Below, piece by piece: positions 6,768-12,610 of a stretch of 12,912 nt of DNA. Both the position numbers and the translations under genes were made by a program. The DNA comes from Eutrophobius sp051275005 (lineage in GTDB: Bacteria; Pseudomonadota; Gammaproteobacteria; Eutrophobiales; Eutrophobiaceae): contig JBNMOP010000080.1 of NCBI GenBank assembly GCA_051275005.1, forward strand, positions 1 through 12,912, read 5' to 3'. The notes under the pieces were generated by a model. That model was not told the origin of the DNA. It saw only the letters and a program-made list of their open reading frames with translations, and did no database searches. How positions within the stretch are numbered: the first letter of the stretch is position 1; each line of letters opens with the position of its first letter.

Positions 6768-7535
6768 TTAAGCTGGAAAATATACTAATCTTTCACCATC
6801 TTTAATACATTGAATTGGATGATTATAGAGTGCCTCTAGATTTTTAATATTAATGACCTCAGCCACTTCACCATAAATTTGCGTATCGGGTTTTATCATT
6901 AATAATGCATGACTACAAAATCGTGTCAAAATATTCACGTCATGCAACACCATCATTATGCCACCTTTAATCCTGGCAACTTTATTTACAATCAATTCAA
7001 GCATTGTAATTTGATAATGTAAGTCCAGATGATTTGTCGGCTCATCCAATAACCATACGGCTGGCTGCTGGACTATTAATGTTGCCAGGGCAAGTCGCCG
7101 TCTCTCCCCACCCGATAACGTGTGAATTTGATGATTTACCCTATCAGTCAACGACACGTGATTAAGTACAGCCATACAAATTGATATATCCTCATCAGTG
7201 TCCATGGACATAAAAGGCAAATGCGGATATCTCCCAGTCAATACTGACTCTAACACGGTAATTGGAAAACTATCGTGACTATCCTGAAATAAAATACCAA
7301 TTATTTTTGCAAGATTTTTTCTAGTGTAATTTGAAAGAGGATTATCCTGGACAAGCACCTCACCTACTTGTGGTATTTGCAATCCAGCTAATACATGCAA
7401 AAGTGTCGTTTTACCTGCACCATTTGCACCCAGTATTCCCATGCATTCACCAGGATTCAGACACACATCAAGTTTACTAAATATAGAGCGCTGACCAATG
7501 GATACCGAAAGATTATTTGCCTGCAATAAACTCAT
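6768..7535 (-). CDS. btuD: ABC transporter ATP-binding protein, BtuD/FecE type
   Basis: This is the ATPase that powers the importer made with the neighbouring permease (btuC) and, by inference, the BtuF-like protein. All ABC motifs are intact in the 255-residue product: Walker A GANGAGKT (36-43), the Q-loop Q84, signature LSGGERRR (140-147), Walker B WLLDEP (161-166) with TNHLDL after it, and the H-loop H198. The sequence belongs to the iron-siderophore/heme/cobalamin group (FecE, BtuD, HmuV), which cannot be separated confidently by motif alone; the cobalamin call rests on the BtuF-like partner. The ATG overlaps the btuC stop by four bases (ATGA), so it is the last gene of the ratA-rnfH-btuC-btuD run and is translationally coupled. 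Only ten bases separate its stop from that of btuF. Confidence 0.87.
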   Translation of the reverse strand: MSLLQANNLSVSIGQRSIFSKLDVCLNPGECMGILGANGAGKTTLLHVLAGLQIPQVGEVLVQDNPLSNYTRKNLAKIIGILFQDSHDSFPITVLESVLTGRYPHLPFMSMDTDEDISICMAVLNHVSLTDRVNHQIHTLSGGERRRLALATLIVQQPAVWLLDEPTNHLDLHYQITMLELIVNKVARIKGGIMMVLHDVNILTRFCSHALLMIKPDTQIYGEVAEVINIKNLEALYNHPIQCIKDGERLVYFPA

Positions 7536-8545
7536 GATTTTTTAACATATGATGTGCGTAACAATAACAGGAACAAAGGTACACCCATCATTGCAGTAAG
7601 AACACCAACGGGTAGTTGTTGCGGTGCCATCACCGTTCTTGCCAGACCATCGGCAAACACCAGTAAACTTCCCCCAAATATAACAGATACAGGTAACAAT
7701 AAACGATGATCACTGCCAAACAATAATCGTACGAGGTGTGGAATAACAAGTCCGACAAAACCAATACTACCTGCCTGCATTACTGCCGCTGCGGTTAATA
7801 TCGATGCAAGAAAAAAAATGAAATAATTTAAAGGTGTGACTGACACGCCTAATGCCAAGGCATTCATTTTCCCCATCGCAAGAAGATTTAATGCCCGTGC
7901 AATAAACATGCATGCAGCCAGACTTACAATGAGTACAATAAAATTCCAGGAGGAGTATTCAGCAAAACTTAGGTCTCCCATTAACCAGAACAACATTCCA
8001 TGTAATCTGTCTGACGGACTGATCGCGAGTAAAAAGCTGATTATTGCACCCCACCCCGCAGCTAATACAACACCGGTTAATAACGTTCGTAATGAATTCC
8101 ATTCACCGCCAGCACGAGACAGTAAAAAAACTAACAGGATAGAAATTATCGCGCCTGTAAAAGCGCCAAGATTGACCCAATACCCGGAAACTCCAATGAG
8201 AATTGCGGACAATGAAAACACGGCAGCACCACCTGATATTCCCAGAATATAAGGTTCGGCCAGAGGATTCCTTAACAAAACCTGCATCAGACAACCAGCC
8301 AATGCCAACATACCGCCGACACAAAACCCGGTTAAAACCCTTGGCAATCTAATCTCCAGAATAATTCGACTGGCAAGACTGCCATCATTATTTAATAGAA
8401 TTTTAATTAAATCTAAAATTGGGATATTGGTACTACCCATGGACAGCGCCACCATACATATTAAAGAAGCAACGAATGCCGCGGCGACAAGAATAATAAA
8501 AAAACCGGACGCACTAGTAGGTACCATGCTACGGACAATCTGCAT
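7532..8545 (-). CDS. btuC: ABC transporter permease, BtuC/FecCD family
   Basis: This is an inner-membrane permease of the BtuC/FecCD family, which forms a homodimer with about ten helices per subunit and passes cobalamin or iron chelates into the cytoplasm. The 337-residue length is typical. Family hallmarks are LRLPR-like IRLPRVLTGFCVGGMLALAGCLMQ (about 67-90), then NPLAEPYILGISGGAAV, the LTGVVLAAGW stretch, and GSIGFVGLVIPHLVRLLFGSDHR near residue 265-285, containing the coupling-helix region that contacts the ATPase. The ending GVLTAMMGVPLFLLLL is also characteristic. The start codon shares one base with the rnfH stop (TAATG) and the stop overlaps btuD by four bases, so it is embedded in the ratA operon. 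The substrate is inferred from the BtuF-like protein next door. Confidence 0.9.
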   Translation of the reverse strand: MQIVRSMVPTSASGFFIILVAAAFVASLICMVALSMGSTNIPILDLIKILLNNDGSLASRIILEIRLPRVLTGFCVGGMLALAGCLMQVLLRNPLAEPYILGISGGAAVFSLSAILIGVSGYWVNLGAFTGAIISILLVFLLSRAGGEWNSLRTLLTGVVLAAGWGAIISFLLAISPSDRLHGMLFWLMGDLSFAEYSSWNFIVLIVSLAACMFIARALNLLAMGKMNALALGVSVTPLNYFIFFLASILTAAAVMQAGSIGFVGLVIPHLVRLLFGSDHRLLLPVSVIFGGSLLVFADGLARTVMAPQQLPVGVLTAMMGVPLFLLLLRTSYVKKS

Positions 8546-8832
8546 TACATTTTCTGGTTTTTTTGACGCGTAGCCCGTTTCCGTCTGGCTTCTTTTGGAT
8601 CTGCCTTTAAAGGTCGATATATCTCAATACGGTCACCATCTGTTAACTGAGTATCCTCTGAACAAATTTTTGAATAGATACCAATATTTCCTATCTTAAT
8701 ATCTGCCTCAGGATATAGCTGCATAATGCCTGATTGATGAATAGCTTCCATCACGCTTGCCCCACGATTTACCTTAACAGAAATTAATTCAACATATTTT
8801 TCAGTTGCGTAAGCTATATCCACATTAATCAT
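8545..8832 (-). CDS. rnfH: RnfH family protein (RatB, UPF0125)
   Basis: This is a 95-residue ubiquitin-like/ThiS-fold (beta-grasp) protein of the RnfH family, found next to ratA in many gammaproteobacteria; its precise function is not settled (the name comes from rnf clusters in Rhodobacter, and in E. coli it is called RatB). Family features visible are VDIAYATEKY at the start, a GASVMEAIHQSGI motif, the IGNIGIYSKICSEDTQLTDGD stretch and the end of the fold IEIYRPLKADPKEARRKRA, which is almost diagnostic. The C-terminus is basic. It overlaps ratA by four bases (ATGA) and btuC by one, so translation is coupled on both sides. In Pseudomonas rnfH is adjacent to bamE; here btuC-btuD and btuF separate the two. 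Confidence 0.94.
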   Translation of the reverse strand: MINVDIAYATEKYVELISVKVNRGASVMEAIHQSGIMQLYPEADIKIGNIGIYSKICSEDTQLTDGDRIEIYRPLKADPKEARRKRATRQKNQKM

Positions 8833-9272
8833 TTTGATGAATTACCATATGTTTGACTGGCGCGCTCAGTGAATGCTCCTATAAGTGAATTTATGAATAG
8901 ATTGAATACTGAAGCAAGCGTAAGTTTCAATAGTTTATTTTTAAATTCATAATCCATTTTCAATTCAATATGACAGTAATTTTCCCCTGTGTTTTGAAAT
9001 TTCCAGTAACCTGAGAGATATTTGAAGGGGCCACTAATCAACTTTACATCAATCCGTTCTCCCACCTGCATCATATTTTCAGTGGTAAATGTCTGTTTGA
9101 TTTTACCCGCCGACAACGAAACGGTCGCAGTCAGGCTGTAATCCTTACGATCAATAACCTTAGCGCCGGTACACCGTGGAAGAAACTCCGGATAAGATTC
9201 TATATCGTTTACAAGGTTATACATTTGTTCCGCTGTGTAAGGAACGTTAGCTGATTTGCTTACACTACCCAC
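8829..9272 (-). CDS. ratA: RatA family START-domain protein (ribosome association toxin family)
   Basis: RatA belongs to the START/SRPBCC (COQ10-type) fold; E. coli RatA has been described as binding 50S subunits and blocking 70S formation, whereas eukaryotic Coq10 binds ubiquinone, so the native role may be in quinone handling. Recognisable parts are VPYTAEQMYNLVNDIESYPEFLPRC, the KIKQTFTTEN strand, and the SGPFKYLSGYWKF segment. An upstream GTG at 9296 is possible, but I choose the GTG at 9272: it is preceded by GGAAAG with six bases spacing, and from there the N-terminus (MGSVSKSANV) aligns without gap to the family start (M..ISRSALV). This gives 147 residues, the usual size. It is the first gene of ratA-rnfH-btuC-btuD. 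Confidence 0.93.
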   Translation of the reverse strand: MGSVSKSANVPYTAEQMYNLVNDIESYPEFLPRCTGAKVIDRKDYSLTATVSLSAGKIKQTFTTENMMQVGERIDVKLISGPFKYLSGYWKFQNTGENYCHIELKMDYEFKNKLLKLTLASVFNLFINSLIGAFTERASQTYGNSSK

Positions 9273-9277
9273 AAAAA

Positions 9278-9283
9278 TCTTTC
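9278..9283 (-). promoter_or_regulatory. Ribosome binding site deciding the ratA start
   Basis: On the minus strand GGAAAG lies about five to six bases ahead of the GTG at 9272. No comparable site precedes the upstream GTG at 9296, so this favours the shorter RatA. Confidence 0.5.
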
Positions 9284-9349
9284 CAGGAAACGGCACTTAC
9301 TGAAAACTTGTCAACATATACAATAAAATATTGGTTTTGATATTTGAGG

Positions 9350-9418
9350 GAGTGATTCGGGAATCTACACTTTATACAATAGTTCCTCATCCTTGCTCGC
9401 CCTGGAATATAATCACTC
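9350..9418. repeat. Inverted repeats in the spacer between ratA and the NSS transporter
   Basis: The 161-base spacer holds GAGTGATT (9350-9357) and its exact complement AATCACTC (9411-9418), 53 bases apart. Inside it, overlapping the left arm, is the compact palindrome GATTC-GG-GAATC (9354-9365). No T-run follows either, so they are not typical terminators. They could be operator half-sites for ratA or remnants of an inserted segment; chance cannot be excluded. Confidence 0.3.
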
Positions 9419-9457
9419 ACGTAAACTTGCAACCAATTTACTACAACGCATAAAATT

Positions 9458-10840
9458 TTATAATATACCCAACTGGTTCAAAAAGATGATCGTAACACCC
9501 ACAGGTGCTACATAACGGATCACAAAACGCCAGACCACATATATTTTTTCCTTTACCTTGAGTTCATCCATGCTAGAAGCGCGAGACATCAACCAACCCG
9601 CAAATATAGCCATAGCAAATCCACCTAGTGGTAACATTATATTTGCTGTCGCTATATCGATGATATCGAATATCCCATTCTCTTTTTGTGCCCCGGCAAA
9701 CGTAAATGAAAACGCCCAGTGATTAAATGAAAGTATGGTTGCAATGCCCAAGACCCAGGATAGAAGTCCTGTATAGGCAGTTGCTTTAATTCGCGACAAC
9801 CCCCAATTTTCCACGAGCCATGTCACGGCTGGTTCTATTAGTGAGATTGCCGAAGTCCATGCCGCAAAGGTCAATAACAAAAAGAACAAGGTTCCAAAAA
9901 ATGCCCCCCCAGGCATTTGTCCAAAAGCGATTGGCAGTGTTACAAATATCAAGCCAGGGCCTTGTGCAGGTTCAAGTCCGTAGGTAAAGACCAAAGGAAA
10001 GATAGCCAAGCTGGCAAGTATCGCAATTAATGTATCAGCAGAGGCGATTACTATTGCTGCTGAGGTTATTGAGGTTCGGTCAGATAAATAGGAACCATAA
10101 ACCATGATGGCACCCATACCCAAACTTAAACTAAAAAAGGCATGGCCAGAGGCATTCAGAAAAACGGTTTGGAAATCTTCCATCATTGCAGGGAAATCAG
10201 GTTTCAAAATAAATATCAACCCTTCTGCAAAGCGCTCAGTGCTCATGGCATACCCCACCATAACCAGCAGTAAAACAATCAACGCAGGCATGAGGAATTT
10301 TACTGCTTTTTCCAGTCCACTTTTTACACCCCGGGAAACCACCATAACAGTCATAATGATAAATACAGTATGCCACGCCAGTAAGCGCTCAGGATCAGAG
10401 GTTAATTCAGAAAACATCCTGCCTATCGTTTCGGGATCTGCACCGGTAAAACTACCGGTTGCAGCACGAAAAACGTAGGCAAGTACCCAACCTGCAATGA
10501 CACTGTAATAGGACACGATCAAAAAACCCGCCATCACCCCCATTATCCCCAACCATTGCCAATGTTTTGAATGTCCCTCTTCTTGCGCAATAACACGCAT
10601 AGTATTAGCGGGGCTTTGTCTACCCCGTCTACCAAGTAGTATCTCGGCCATCATAATGGGGACACCCATTAACAGCACACAGATAACATACAGCATGAGG
10701 AATGCACCGCCTCCACTTTCCCCTGCCATGTAGGGAAATCGCCAGATATTACCCAGGCCCACTGCAGAGCCAGTTGCCGCAAGATAAAAGGCCCAGCGGG
10801 ATGACCACTGACCGTGTATAGAAGTGCGTTTAGATGACAT
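9458..10840 (-). CDS. Sodium-dependent transporter, neurotransmitter:sodium symporter (NSS/SNF) family
   Basis: This is a multi-pass inner-membrane symporter of the LeuT/MhsT family, which imports an amino acid or similar amine together with sodium. The first membrane segment carries the family signature ATGSAVGLGNIWRFPY (residues 22-37), with the unwound GSAVGLGN stretch that binds sodium and substrate, followed by ESGGGAFLMLY. Further family features are the FFSLSLGMGAIMVYGSYL segment of helix 6 (about 232-252) and FAAWTSAISLIEP of helix 8 (about 320-332). About 11-12 hydrophobic segments are visible in 460 residues, close to the bacterial family size. The substrate cannot be told from the sequence. 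A good ribosome binding site (GGGAG, complement of 10846-10850) precedes the ATG. It sits alone between ratA and smpB, which are direct divergent neighbours in Pseudomonas, so it looks like an added gene. Confidence 0.94.
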   Translation of the reverse strand: MSSKRTSIHGQWSSRWAFYLAATGSAVGLGNIWRFPYMAGESGGGAFLMLYVICVLLMGVPIMMAEILLGRRGRQSPANTMRVIAQEEGHSKHWQWLGIMGVMAGFLIVSYYSVIAGWVLAYVFRAATGSFTGADPETIGRMFSELTSDPERLLAWHTVFIIMTVMVVSRGVKSGLEKAVKFLMPALIVLLLVMVGYAMSTERFAEGLIFILKPDFPAMMEDFQTVFLNASGHAFFSLSLGMGAIMVYGSYLSDRTSITSAAIVIASADTLIAILASLAIFPLVFTYGLEPAQGPGLIFVTLPIAFGQMPGGAFFGTLFFLLLTFAAWTSAISLIEPAVTWLVENWGLSRIKATAYTGLLSWVLGIATILSFNHWAFSFTFAGAQKENGIFDIIDIATANIMLPLGGFAMAIFAGWLMSRASSMDELKVKEKIYVVWRFVIRYVAPVGVTIIFLNQLGIL

Positions 10841-11205
10841 TCAAACTCCCATGGTTCTTTTTGTTAATTCTGCTGGAATTCGCCCTATTCCTCAACCTTA
10901 TATATATGATTACCCAGTCTAATTAGCTGAATAATTCCATTTACACGCCGAAAAACCTGCTACGACTCGATCACCCTATACACCTTTTTTCTTATACAGA
11001 CGCTTACGCATTATACTTATACTACTCGTCCTACTGGGGAGGTCAGTATCAAATCATTCCTGTGTCAGTAAATTAACAACAATAAAGCCGCATCGTCTAT
11101 CGGAAATGTGTTTGGTCTATTAAAAGAATACTTAGCACAACGAATCACCCCCAGCTTACTGCTATAATCATCCAACTCACTTAACTAGATGTCCGTTATT
11201 AACAC
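10841..11205. other. Divergent intergenic region, NSS transporter / smpB
   Basis: These 365 bases contain no credible gene. They should hold the promoters for both flanking genes. On the transporter side an alternating TA tract near 10898-10908 could supply a -10 element for minus-strand transcription. On the smpB side there is an extended -10 element at 11160-11168. A strong Shine-Dalgarno-like GGGGAGG (11036-11042) has no start codon at a usable distance. The remainder is unremarkable AT-rich sequence with a few short TTATAC repeats near 10992-11020. Confidence 0.5.
11160..11168 (+). promoter_or_regulatory. Extended -10 promoter of smpB
   Basis: TGCTATAAT is a perfect extended -10 element (TGnTATAAT). 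The -35 position about 17 bases upstream has no good match, which is usual for extended -10 promoters. Transcription would start near 11175, about 30 bases before the smpB ATG. Confidence 0.6.
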
Positions 11206-11682
11206 ATGGCAAAGCCCGCAAAAAAGAAACAACCGAGCAGCACCATCGGCCTAAACAAAAAGGCCAGGCACGACTATTTCATAGAAGAAAAATTTGAGGC
11301 AGGCGTTGCATTACTAGGCTGGGAGGTAAAAAGCCTGCGTGCAGGAAAGGTGCAGATACGGGACAGCTACGTTTTATTAAAGGACAGTGAGGCATTCATA
11401 ATTGGCAGCCTCATTACCCCACTAAACACCGCATCCACACACATCACCCCCGAACCACAACGCACACGTAAACTTCTATTACACCGTAAAGAAATCAATC
11501 GTTTAATCGGGGCGGTAGAACGAAAGGGTTATACCGTGGTGGTTACAGCGCTGTATTGGAAACAAGGTAAGGTCAAGGCAGAACTTGGTCTGGCAAAAGG
11601 AAAACAAGAACACGACAAACGCCAGACATTAAAAGAGCAAGACTGGAAACGGGAAAAACAACGCACATTGAAACGCGGTTAA
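11206..11682 (+). CDS. smpB: SsrA-binding protein SmpB
   Basis: SmpB binds the tRNA-like end of tmRNA, takes it to ribosomes stalled on broken mRNAs, and its C-terminal tail reads the empty mRNA channel. The 158-residue product has the usual OB-fold core: NKKARHDYFIEEKFEAGVALLGWEVKSLRAGKVQIRDSYV near the N-terminus, TRKLLLHRKEINRLIGAVERKGYTVV in the middle, and KVKAELGLAKGKQEHDKRQTLKEQDWKREKQR at the C-terminus. The long basic tail is as expected, and the size is close to E. coli SmpB (160). The ATG has no strong ribosome binding site. It is followed 391 bases later by ssrA on the same strand, so both partners of trans-translation lie together, as in many bacteria; the long gap and the separate ssrA promoter argue for separate transcripts. 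Confidence 0.97.
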   Translation: MAKPAKKKQPSSTIGLNKKARHDYFIEEKFEAGVALLGWEVKSLRAGKVQIRDSYVLLKDSEAFIIGSLITPLNTASTHITPEPQRTRKLLLHRKEINRLIGAVERKGYTVVVTALYWKQGKVKAELGLAKGKQEHDKRQTLKEQDWKREKQRTLKRG

Positions 11683-11738
11683 GTTCTCGTATCAACTACA
11701 ATCTGACGAACGACCGTACCCCCTTCCTCAAATAGAGG

Positions 11739-11748
11739 GTTGTACAAC
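11739..11748. repeat. Perfect palindrome GTTGTACAAC downstream of smpB
   Basis: The 10-bp palindrome directly abuts a small hairpin (CCTC/GAGG, 11726-11738). There is no T-run, so a terminator role is doubtful. It could be a protein binding site or chance. Confidence 0.35.
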
Positions 11749-11819
11749 TGTAAGAAGACAGGAGGTAGTGCAACGCCGAGAGTAATTGCCCTGGTCGAAG
11801 GCGCCATAAACCTATCACC

Positions 11820-11957
11820 CATCATTCCTTCGTTCTACACCGTCATTCCCGCACCCCTCCCTCGTCAATCCCGCGCTCCACCCCCTATCATTCCCGCGTC
11901 CTTTCCTCGTCATTACCGCGTCCCTTCCCCGTCATTCCCGCGGAGGCGGGAATCTAG
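11820..11957. repeat. Six-unit tandem array of a GTCATTCCCGCG motif, about 22-bp period
   Basis: Copies start at 11821, 11842, 11864, 11887, 11909 and 11931, with spacings of 21, 22, 23, 22 and 22. They read ATCATTCCTTCG, GTCATTCCCGCA, GTCAATCCCGCG, ATCATTCCCGCG, GTCATTACCGCG and GTCATTCCCGCG. Between copies lies pyrimidine-rich filler (CCCTTCCCC-like). Only the last copy continues into the matching arm, giving the palindrome ATTCCCGC-GGAG-GCGGGAAT (11934-11953). The palindrome fits the known dispersed proteobacterial GTCATTCCCGCG...CGCGGGAATC repeats and the Neisseria dRS3 form ATTCCC-N8-GGGAAT. The first five units look like half-elements multiplied in tandem and partly decayed. Confidence 0.8.
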
Positions 11958-12031
11958 TCAAAATAATCTATTGCAAAGCAATTCATCTTAAAAATGACTT
12001 AACTGAATTTTATTTAAAACCTCAAATATCC

Positions 12032-12061
12032 CTGATAACTTACAATTAATTACTCTATACT
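12032..12061 (+). promoter_or_regulatory. Candidate sigma70 promoter of ssrA
   Basis: CTGATA (12032-12037) and TATACT (12056-12061) form a -35/-10 pair with an 18-base spacer, preceded by AT-rich DNA. Transcription would start near 12067-12068, leaving about six bases of leader before the mature tmRNA 5' end at 12074, which RNase P would remove. Confidence 0.5.
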
Positions 12062-12073
12062 GTAATAGTCATT

Positions 12074-12433
12074 GGGGGCGTATTGGCTTCGACGTGGACA
12101 CTGAAACCCAAGGGGCATGCCGAGGCGTAGATTACCTCGTAAATCCAGCTACAAAACTCATAGTTGCCAACGACGACAACTACGCACTAGCCGCTTAAAA
12201 ACCGGTTTTGGTGCCGTCAGCCTGGTGTGTGCTTATGAACCCAGATCCTGGCGTCGACTTCATAAGATCGCGATGAAGCTTGTCTGGCGTGGATTCGTTA
12301 AAACTTTACAGACTCATCAGTTGTCTTCCCCGTCTCTTGGGTAGCAACTGATTAAACTAAATAAGAGACTAAGCATGTAGAACCGAGGACGGATGGTTTG
12401 CGGACGCGGGTTCGATTCCCGCCGCCTCCACCA
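12074..12433 (+). ncRNA. ssrA: Transfer-messenger RNA (tmRNA, ssrA)
   Basis: tmRNA works with SmpB to free stalled ribosomes and to tag the unfinished protein for proteolysis. The 5' end GGGGGCG pairs with CGCCTCC before the encoded 3' ACCA to form the acceptor stem (one G-U pair). The 5' part has the conserved TTGGCTTCGACG block, and the 3' part has the T arm GGTTCGATTCC. The reading frame at 12166-12198 encodes ANDDNYALAA, followed by a TAA stop, a common gammaproteobacterial tag. The mature length of about 360 is normal, and the RNA is one-piece, not permuted. CCA is genome-encoded. Neither an integrase gene nor a duplicated 3' end is visible in the 179 bases downstream, so there is no sign of an element in this favourite integration site within the window. 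Confidence 0.98.
12166..12198 (+). other. ssrA: Proteolysis-tag reading frame inside tmRNA
   Basis: Ten codons from the GCC resume codon to TAA encode ANDDNYALAA. The C-terminal LAA is the known ClpXP/ClpAP recognition end. E. coli has ANDENYALAA, so only residue four differs (Asp for Glu). Confidence 0.95.
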
Positions 12434-12437
12434 ATTA

Positions 12438-12463
12438 GCTACCAGGCAATAATGCCTGGTGGC
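12438..12463 (+). terminator. Strong hairpin after ssrA, possible terminator without a T-run
   Basis: GCTACCAGGCA pairs with TGCCTGGTGGC over an ATAA loop: 11 base pairs with one U-G pair, beginning four bases after the encoded CCA. Position and stability suggest transcription termination or protection and processing of the tmRNA 3' end. The following bases (GAATATCAAT) lack the T-run of a canonical Rho-independent terminator. The nearly symmetrical stem could also serve the converging gene on the other strand. Confidence 0.55.
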
Positions 12464-12610
12464 GAATATCAATAATCAAATAAACCTCCTAAAAAAGAAT
12501 AACATTCTCATAGGCTCTCCCTCCTAGATCTTATTATTAGCAGGTTTTGATTTTAGCATTCAAGTTCTCTGACCCCTTGAACTTTGACATCTTGAAGATT
12601 AAAACGTGTG

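Larger units (their letters stand above)
11683..12073. other. smpB-ssrA intergenic region
   Basis: This 391-base stretch has no credible gene. From left to right it holds a small hairpin (CCTC-AAATA-GAGG, 11726-11738), the perfect palindrome GTTGTACAAC (11739-11748), the GTCATTCCCGCG tandem array (11820-11957), an AT-rich stretch (about 11958-12050) that could act as an UP element, and the ssrA promoter. An open frame from 11740 to 11991 is an artefact of the repeats. Confidence 0.7.

Noticed and set aside
7836..8252. 138-codon open frame opposite btuC
   Set aside because: It is the antisense shadow of a permease gene; the residues are the complement of its hydrophobic codons.
11036..11042. 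Perfect Shine-Dalgarno-like GGGGAGG suggesting a small gene
   Set aside because: No ATG, GTG or TTG follows at a workable distance with an open frame of useful length.
11820..11957. CRISPR array
   Set aside because: The repeat core is only about 12 bases, the filler between copies is 9-12 bases and low in complexity, and no cas genes are present.
11740..11991. Open frame of 83 codons downstream of smpB
   Set aside because: It begins with TTG, lacks a properly spaced ribosome binding site, is proline/serine rich, and its SFPRRRESS end is the usual artefact of translating GTCATTCCCGCG palindromes.
12117..12344. Open frame of 75 codons on the plus strand
   Set aside because: It lies entirely inside the tmRNA gene and is in a different frame from the tag peptide.
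12434..12610. Prophage or integrative element at the ssrA 3' end
   Set aside because: No integrase gene and no repeated copy of the tmRNA 3' end are seen within the window.
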